The translations under genes and the position numbers were made by a program. From Coriobacteriales bacterium (GTDB lineage Bacteria; Actinomycetota; Coriobacteriia; Coriobacteriales; UBA8131): a stretch of DNA of 5,464 bases. Below are positions 1 to 4,154 of the stretch, in pieces; positions within the stretch are counted from its first letter, which is position 1; each line of letters starts with the position of its first letter. The stretch spans positions 1-5,464 of the forward strand of contig JAITEK010000040.1 in the NCBI GenBank assembly GCA_031282085.1. The letters run 5' to 3'. A model generated the notes under the pieces. The model saw nothing but the letters and a program-made list of their open reading frames with translations. It was not told the DNA's origin and searched no databases.

Positions 1-1
1 C

Positions 2-1867
2 CAGACGCAGGACGGGGCAAGTGAGACGGGGCCTGGGACAGCGCAGGACGGTTGTCAAGGTGCACGTCCCCCTGACAACCGTCCTGCGCTCGACAACATC
101 TCGCTGAGCATCAAGCCGGGAGAGTTTGTGGCGGTTATCGGCGCAAACGGCTCCGGAAAATCGACCCTCGCGAAGCACATCAACGCCCTGCTCGTTCCGC
201 AGAGCGGCCGGGTGCTCACCTTGGGGTTCGACACCGCCGATGACGAGCTGAGCTTTGAGATACGCTCGCACGCGGGCATGGTCTTTCAGAACCCGGACTC
301 CCAGATGGTCACGAGCATAGTCGCCGACGACGTGGCCTTTGGCCCGGAGAACCTCGCTGTGCCCTACGACGAGCTGGTGGCCCGGGTGGACAACGCGCTT
401 GACGCCGTGAAGATGACGCCCTTCGCCCAGCGCAACCCCACACACCTCAGTGGCGGGCAGAAGCAGCGCATCTGCATCGCGGGTGTGCTGGCCATGAAGC
501 CCGACGTGCTCATCTTGGACGAGCCGGGCGCCATGCTCGACACCCGTGGACGCCGTGGCATCCGCCGCATCGTCCGAGAGCTGCACAGGGCCGGTATGAC
601 GGTGGTCCTCATCACCCATTTTATGGAAGAAGCGGTGCTCGCTGAGCGCGTCTTTGTTGTCAGCGAGGGCCGCGTCGCGCTGGCTGGCGAGCCGTTTGAG
701 GTGTTCTCGCAAAAGGAACGGCTGCGCGAGCTTGCCCTCGACGTACCGTTCTCGCTTCTGCTTGCCGAGGCGCTGCGGGAGCGCGGCGTGCCCGTGAGCG
801 AGATAGTCCGCCCCGAGGAGCTGAAGAAGGAGCTGTGGCGTAGGCACGGTTGTCAGGGTTGTCAAGGTGCACGTCCCCCTGACAACCCACATCCCGCTGA
901 CAACCGTGGAAGTGTGCTTGCGCTTGAGCGGGTGAGTTATACCTACTCCTCGCATGAGGGCGAGGTCGCGGCGCTTTGCGACCTTACGTTGACGGTGGGG
1001 GAAGGCGACTTCCTCGGCGTGATCGGGCATACCGGTTCGGGCAAGTCCACGCTGCTCCAGCTGATGAGCGGGCTTTTGGCGCCCAGCTCGGGGCGGGTGC
1101 TGTTGAATGGGACCGACCTCAACAATCGGCGCGACCCTCAGAGCAAACGCGCGCGGCGCAGCCTGCACACGCAGGTGGGCATCGCGTTCCAATACCCCGA
1201 GTACCAGCTGTTCGCGCGCACGGTTGCCGAGGACATCGCCTTTGCGCCGCGTAACGCGGGGCTCTCTGAGGAGGAAGTTGACGAGCGGGTCCGCTTTGCC
1301 ATGCAGTTGCTGGGGCTCGACTACGAACGTTTTGCGCGGCTCTCCCCCTTTGAACTCTCGGGCGGCGAGATGCGGCGCGTCGCTTTGGCGGGAGTGCTTG
1401 CGGCCAAACCGCGCCTGCTGATACTCGACGAACCTGCCGCCGGGCTTGACCCTGCCGGGCGCGAGGACCTACTTGCCGCCATCGAGCGTTACCATCGCGA
1501 AGGCGCCGGTATCGTGATGGTCTCGCACAGTATGGACGACATCGCGCGGTTGGCGACTGACATCCTCGTCCTCAAGGATGGCGCCGCCGTTTTGCGCGGC
1601 AGCCCCACGGAGGTGTTCTCGCATACGGATGAGCTGCGCGCCTTAAACCTCGGCGTGCCCCAGGCCACCGCCTTTGCGGCAGAGTTGCGGGAGGGTGGGC
1701 TGCCGCTGCCCTGTGAGCTGCTCACACTTGAGGCCCTGGCGGACGCGATTGCGGAGGCGCTTGCGGGCGGGGCGGCGAGTGCGAGTGCGAGTGCTGCGTA
1801 TGCTGGCACGGACGCGAGCGCACATGCAGCGGCTGCAACGGAGCAGGAGGTGCGCCATGGCCTTTGA
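2..1867 (+). CDS. ecfA: ECF transporter ATPase, fused EcfA1-EcfA2 double ABC domain (5' partial)
   Basis: This encodes the paired cytoplasmic ATPases that power an energy-coupling factor importer; ATP binding and hydrolysis drive EcfT and a substrate-specific S-component. The frame is open to the window's left edge, so the true start lies upstream. The GTG at 128 falls only four residues before Walker A and cannot be the start. Counting that GTG as residue 1, domain 1 has Walker A GANGSGKST (5-13), Q-loop Q54, signature LSGGQ (107-111), Walker B LILDEP with Glu132, and switch His164. Domain 2 has Walker A GHTGSGKST (300-308), Q-loop FQYPEYQLF with Q355, LSGGE (410-414), Walker B LLILDEP with Glu435, and His467. 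The GHTGSGKST and FQYPEYQLF motifs are typical of EcfA2; domain 1 is EcfA1-like by order and by its DEPGAMLD. Both sites look catalytically complete. The linker (about 240-262) and the N-terminal loop contain palindromic repeats, and the C-terminus is an Ala/Ser-rich tail. The stop overlaps ecfT by 11 bp, indicating translational coupling. Confidence 0.93.
   Translation, partial: QTQDGASETGPGTAQDGCQGARPPDNRPALDNISLSIKPGEFVAVIGANGSGKSTLAKHINALLVPQSGRVLTLGFDTADDELSFEIRSHAGMVFQNPDSQMVTSIVADDVAFGPENLAVPYDELVARVDNALDAVKMTPFAQRNPTHLSGGQKQRICIAGVLAMKPDVLILDEPGAMLDTRGRRGIRRIVRELHRAGMTVVLITHFMEEAVLAERVFVVSEGRVALAGEPFEVFSQKERLRELALDVPFSLLLAEALRERGVPVSEIVRPEELKKELWRRHGCQGCQGARPPDNPHPADNRGSVLALERVSYTYSSHEGEVAALCDLTLTVGEGDFLGVIGHTGSGKSTLLQLMSGLLAPSSGRVLLNGTDLNNRRDPQSKRARRSLHTQVGIAFQYPEYQLFARTVAEDIAFAPRNAGLSEEEVDERVRFAMQLLGLDYERFARLSPFELSGGEMRRVALAGVLAAKPRLLILDEPAAGLDPAGREDLLAAIERYHREGAGIVMVSHSMDDIARLATDILVLKDGAAVLRGSPTEVFSHTDELRALNLGVPQATAFAAELREGGLPLPCELLTLEALADAIAEALAGGAASASASAAYAGTDASAHAAAATEQEVRHGL
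40..90. repeat. Palindromic element, copy 1, inside the ATPase gene
   Basis: An 18-bp perfect inverted repeat (arms 40-57 and 73-90) encloses a 15-nt loop, aggtgcacgtccccc. The 31-bp core at 50-80 is identical to that of the second copy at 857-887. It is translated in frame as DGCQGARPPDNR, immediately before the ALDNISLSIKPGEFVAVIG strand that precedes Walker A. Ordinary EcfA1 proteins have only a short turn here, between the A-loop aromatic and this strand, so the element looks like an in-frame insertion. As RNA it would form a very stable hairpin within the coding sequence. Upstream, bases 7-15 repeat gcaggacgg of the left arm, and gacggggc occurs twice (11-18 and 25-32), suggesting further repeat expansion. 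Confidence 0.85.
845..908. repeat. Nested palindromic element, copy 2, in the interdomain linker
   Basis: Two inverted repeats are nested. Outer arms of 11 bp (845-855 and 898-908, cacggttgtca and its complement) flank inner arms of 9 bp (856-864 and 880-888), with the same 15-nt loop as copy 1. The octamer ggttgtca appears at 848-855 and 857-864 and its complement at 880-887 and 898-905, so the element is built from four half-sites. The frame reads GCQGCQGARPPDNPHPADN, which lies between the end of the first ATPase domain and the first strand of the second (VLALERVSYTY). The core is identical to copy 1 over 31 bp. Confidence 0.85.
1768..1846 (+). repeat. Ala/Ser-rich low-complexity tail with a 6-bp tandem repeat
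   Basis: The last part of the ATPase gene encodes an Ala-rich stretch (GGAASASASAAYAGTDASAH followed by AAAA). Within it, gcgagt is repeated three times perfectly at 1775-1792, giving the ASASAS run. ATPase domains of this family normally end before this point, so the tail is probably a disordered extension. It also covers the ribosome binding site of the next gene. Confidence 0.7.
1845..1850 (+). promoter_or_regulatory. Ribosome binding site of ecfT
   Basis: A perfect AGGAGG lies 6 nt before the ATG at 1857, inside the end of the ATPase gene. It decides the ecfT start over in-frame upstream codons such as the ATG at 1674, which would add 61 Arg-rich residues unlike the family. Confidence 0.85.
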
Positions 1868-2648
1868 CATTGCCATCGGGCAGTTCCACAACGCCGACTC
1901 CCTTGTCCACCGCCTCGACCCGCGCATCAAGGTGACGCTGCTCTTTGTGCTTATCGTCGCCGCATTCTTTATCGACAACCTGCTGGGGCTGGGGATATTC
2001 CTCGTCTTCCTGCTCGTTACAACGGCGTTGGCTTCCCTCACGCCTCGTCTTGTTATCAAGGCCCTCGCGCCGCTGAGCTTTTTGCTCATCTTCCCGCTGA
2101 TATTCAACCTGTTCTTCATCGCCGACGGGACGCCGCTTCTTGAGTGGGGGCCGGTGCTCATTACCGATGAAGGCGCCTACCGCGCGGTCTTTATGACCCT
2201 GCGTCTGCTGCTGTTGTTCTTCAGCGCCACCTTGCTCACGCTGACGACCTCACCCATCGCCCTGTGCGATGCGACGGCGGCCATGCTTGCGCCCTTTCGG
2301 CGTTTCGGTGTGCCCGCCTACGAGATCTCGCTGATGATAAGCATCGCGCTGCGTTTTATCCCCACGCTGCTGGAGGACTTCGACCACATCCGCAAGGCAC
2401 AGACGGCGCGGGGGGCCGTCTTTGACCGGGGCGGGCCTATCGCGCGCGTCCGGGCGCTGCTCCCCTGCCTTGTGCCGCTGTTCGCGCAGTCATTCCGCCA
2501 CGCCGAGGAGCTCGCGCTGGCGATGGAGAGCCGCTGCTACCACGGCGGTGACGACCGCACCCACTACCACGTGCTCAAGATGGGCGCGCGCGACGCCTGC
2601 GCAGTCGTTGCCTGCTGCGCGCTGTTGGTAACGATGATCGTGCTGTAG
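1857..2648 (+). CDS. ecfT: ECF transporter transmembrane coupling subunit EcfT
   Basis: EcfT is the membrane scaffold of ECF importers. It couples the two ATPases to a small substrate-binding S-component in the cytoplasmic membrane. The 263-residue product has the family length. It opens with the hallmark HRLDPRIK (18-25), followed by hydrophobic segments at about 26-39, 43-60, 66-88 and 108-130, and a last one near 246-263. The amphipathic coupling region (about 165-235) carries the two short Arg motifs that dock into the ATPases: ARG at 184-186 (QTARGAVFDRGG) and a variant SRC at 225-227 (AMESRCYHGG). The start is fixed by the AGGAGG at 1845. It overlaps the ATPase gene by 11 bp and is surely co-transcribed with it. 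No S-component gene follows; the next gene is convergent, 32 bp away, and no clear terminator hairpin with a T-run lies between them. Confidence 0.95.
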   Translation: MAFDIAIGQFHNADSLVHRLDPRIKVTLLFVLIVAAFFIDNLLGLGIFLVFLLVTTALASLTPRLVIKALAPLSFLLIFPLIFNLFFIADGTPLLEWGPVLITDEGAYRAVFMTLRLLLLFFSATLLTLTTSPIALCDATAAMLAPFRRFGVPAYEISLMISIALRFIPTLLEDFDHIRKAQTARGAVFDRGGPIARVRALLPCLVPLFAQSFRHAEELALAMESRCYHGGDDRTHYHVLKMGARDACAVVACCALLVTMIVL

Positions 2649-2680
2649 AGGGTGCGAGAGCGTGTCGCGCTGCCGCTGCC

Positions 2681-3865
2681 TCAGCCCATGACCTTGCGTA
2701 CGGCCCAGAGCAGGCCGCGGAACCAGAAGGGCTCCATGCGTTGGGTGACCTCGCGCAGCTTCCCCCTTATCTCGATGTGTTGCGGACACTTCTTCTCGCA
2801 GGCGCCGCAGTCGGTACAACTCCGACCGCTGCCGTCCTGTCCGGGGTGATTTACCCCTGTGCTGGTGAAGTAGTTCTGCATCCCCGTGACATAACCCACG
2901 GCAAACCGCGTGTTGTAGGCGGCAAAGCAACCGGGGATGTTAACGCCACTGGGGCAGGGCATACAGTAGTTGCAGCCGGTGCAGGGCACCTTGTACGCCG
3001 CACGGAACGCCTCGATGACCGGCTCGAACACGGCCGCCTCGCGCTCGCTCAGCATGCCAGGCGCGGCCTCATCGGCAGTCGCGCAGTTGTCCTCAAGCTG
3101 CTTGTCGGCGTTCATCCCCGAGAGCACGACCGTTACCTCGGGCTGGCTCCACAGCCAGCGCATCGCCCAGGACGCTGGCGTTCTGCTCGCATTGACTTCC
3201 CTAAAGCGTCGCAGGGCCTCACGCGGTAGCCCGGTCGCGAGCTTGCCGCCAAGCAGCGGCTCCATGATGATGACGGGCAGCCCCTTGGCGTGGGCTTTGA
3301 GGAGACCCGCACGCCCGGCCTGGTAGTTCTCGTCCATGTAGTTGTACTGTATCTGGCAGAAGTCCCAGTCGTAGGCGTCGAGAAGCGCCATGAACCCCGC
3401 CTGCGCGCCGTGGAACGAGAAGCCCACCTGGCGCAGTTGCCCGCTTGCCTTCTTCTCGGCGAGCCACTCCACGATACCCAGGTCGCACAGCCGCTGCCAC
3501 GGCGCGACCGCAGGCAGGTTGTGGATCAGGTAGTAGTCGATGTAATCGGTTTTGAGGCGCGCAAGCTGCTCCTGGAACAGCCGCTCAAAATCCTCGGGAA
3601 CCTTGCATTTTTGATGAGGTAACTTGGTCGCGAGGTATATCTTGGAGCGCACCTTGTTCTTGCGCAGTATCTCGCCGAGAACGACCTCGCTGTCGCCATA
3701 GACGTAGGCGGTATCGAGGTAGTTAACGCCCCGCTCGATTGCTGCAAGGATGAGTTCTTCTGACTTCTCCTTGTCGGTTGAGGTAAGTCTGCGCGGAAAG
3801 CGCATACAGCCAAAACCGAGAACCGACAGCTCATTGCCCGACCGAGGATCGACTCGATACTTCAT
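2681..3865 (-). CDS. Aldo/keto reductase with C-terminal two-cluster ferredoxin-like domain
   Basis: This is a cytoplasmic oxidoreductase of the iron-sulfur aldo/keto reductase group (COG1453 type); the substrate cannot be predicted. The 394-residue protein begins MKYRVDPRSGNELSVLGFGC. It has the TIM-barrel catalytic tetrad in order: Asp51 and Tyr56 (YLDTAYVYGDSE), Lys81 (LATKLPH) and His115 (DYYLIHNL). The C-terminal part carries two cysteine motifs. The first is CTGCNYCMPCP (Cys295, 298, 301, 304) and the second is CTDCGACEKKCP (Cys350, 353, 356, 360), a classic 4Fe-4S pattern. Electrons may therefore pass between ferredoxin-like clusters and the barrel, as expected in an anaerobe; this is inference. 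The ATG at 3865 is chosen because AAGGAG lies 7 nt upstream and the family N-terminus starts there; an in-frame GTG at 3928 would add 21 Arg-rich residues. It is convergent to ecfT and divergent from the PLP enzyme gene. Confidence 0.93.
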   Translation of the reverse strand: MKYRVDPRSGNELSVLGFGCMRFPRRLTSTDKEKSEELILAAIERGVNYLDTAYVYGDSEVVLGEILRKNKVRSKIYLATKLPHQKCKVPEDFERLFQEQLARLKTDYIDYYLIHNLPAVAPWQRLCDLGIVEWLAEKKASGQLRQVGFSFHGAQAGFMALLDAYDWDFCQIQYNYMDENYQAGRAGLLKAHAKGLPVIIMEPLLGGKLATGLPREALRRFREVNASRTPASWAMRWLWSQPEVTVVLSGMNADKQLEDNCATADEAAPGMLSEREAAVFEPVIEAFRAAYKVPCTGCNYCMPCPSGVNIPGCFAAYNTRFAVGYVTGMQNYFTSTGVNHPGQDGSGRSCTDCGACEKKCPQHIEIRGKLREVTQRMEPFWFRGLLWAVRKVMG

Positions 3866-3872
3866 GCCCCTG

Positions 3873-3878
3873 CTCCTT
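3873..3878 (-). promoter_or_regulatory. Ribosome binding site of the aldo/keto reductase
   Basis: On the minus strand AAGGAG lies 7 nt before the ATG at 3865. It supports this start over the upstream in-frame GTG at 3928, which has no comparable site. Confidence 0.8.
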
Positions 3879-3930
3879 CCACCTTGGCGCCTCGTACACA
3901 CCGGGCGAGGCGATGAGACAATCGTCACTT

Positions 3931-4028
3931 CTCCCGTTTTTTGCGCCTTATTTCATTCTACTCGAATCGGCATTGCGGGGCACTTAGTGTTCCGGTGTCA
4001 TTCTCGCATAAGGCGCGAAAAAAGGGAG
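3931..4028. repeat. 21-bp inverted repeat pair in the divergent intergenic region
   Basis: The arms at 3931-3951 and 4008-4028 match in 19 of 21 positions when one is reverse-complemented. Each holds a cgccttat/ataaggcg end and an A/T run of six bases. They are separated by 56 bp and lie between two divergently transcribed genes. The left arm is about 65-85 bp upstream of the reductase start; the right arm is about 56-76 bp upstream of the TATAAT box of the PLP gene. The arrangement suggests paired operator sites for one regulator or the ends of a small 98-bp mobile repeat. No flanking target duplication is visible. The motif tcattct also occurs twice inside (3953-3959 and 3998-4004). Confidence 0.7.
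3955..3960 (-). promoter_or_regulatory. Candidate -10 box for the aldo/keto reductase
   Basis: On the minus strand this reads TAGAAT, five of six matches to the sigma-70 consensus, about 90 nt before the start codon. No good -35 box is seen at the usual distance, so this is weak. If used, the left arm of the inverted repeat would cover the transcription start, consistent with an operator. Confidence 0.25.
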
Positions 4029-4083
4029 GTATAAAAGCGCATGCGCGTTGTTATTAGCAGACTTATATGTTTACATGATTTAG

Positions 4084-4089
4084 TATAAT
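4084..4089 (+). promoter_or_regulatory. Candidate -10 box for the PLP enzyme gene
   Basis: This is a perfect TATAAT in the most AT-rich stretch of the window, about 65 nt before the ATG at 4155. No convincing -35 box lies 16-18 nt upstream (the region reads acttatat), which suggests an activator-dependent or weak promoter. Transcription would start near 4096, leaving a leader of about 58 nt. Confidence 0.5.
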
Positions 4090-4111
4090 GATGAGGAGCA
4101 GTCCACAGACC

Positions 4112-4131
4112 GGTCGGCATGATGGCTGACC
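4112..4131 (+). other. Leader hairpin upstream of the PLP enzyme gene
   Basis: GGTCGGC (4112-4118) pairs with GCTGACC (4125-4131) across a 6-nt loop: seven pairs, one of them G-U. It lies in the predicted 5' leader, shortly before the ribosome binding site, and overlaps the self-complementary gaccggtc at 4108-4115. No T-run follows, so it is not an intrinsic terminator. A role in translation control is possible but unsupported. It does not match the SAM-I or T-box consensus as far as can be judged by eye. Confidence 0.35.
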
Positions 4132-4139
4132 TTACCGAT

Positions 4140-4144
4140 AGGAG
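4140..4144 (+). promoter_or_regulatory. Ribosome binding site of the PLP enzyme gene
   Basis: AGGAG lies 10 nt before the ATG at 4155, slightly longer than ideal. The upstream in-frame ATGs at 4119 and 4122 have no purine-rich site in front, so 4155 is preferred. Confidence 0.55.
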
Positions 4145-4154
4145 CAGAGAACCG

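Noticed and set aside
128..130. GTG as start of the ATPase gene
   Set aside because: It lies only four codons before Walker A. The preceding in-frame codons encode the conserved strand ALDNISLSIKPGEF, so the gene begins upstream of the window.
50..887. CRISPR-like repeats
   Set aside because: There are only two copies, 807 bp apart, inside a coding gene, with no regular spacers.
1643..2161. Long minus-strand open frame opposite the ATPase end and ecfT
   Set aside because: It is antisense to two clearly real genes, shows no recognisable family motif, and is explained by the high GC content.
2649..2680. Bidirectional terminator between ecfT and the reductase
   Set aside because: Only a 4-bp agcg/cgct stem is seen and no T-run; it is not supportable.
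3866..3928. Upstream GTG start for the aldo/keto reductase
   Set aside because: It would add 21 Arg-rich residues not typical of the family; the ATG at 3865 has a good ribosome binding site.
4037..4046. Perfect 10-bp palindrome gcgcatgcgc
   Set aside because: It is short and GC-rich and could arise by chance; no partner site or motif context was found.
4088..4129. Thirteen-codon leader ORF starting at ATG ATG
   Set aside because: Its start overlaps the TATAAT box, so it would not be on the transcript if that promoter is used.
4119..4154. Upstream in-frame ATG starts for the PLP enzyme (4119 or 4122)
   Set aside because: There is no purine-rich site at a suitable distance, and they lie within the leader hairpin; AGGAG precedes the ATG at 4155. 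They are not fully excluded.
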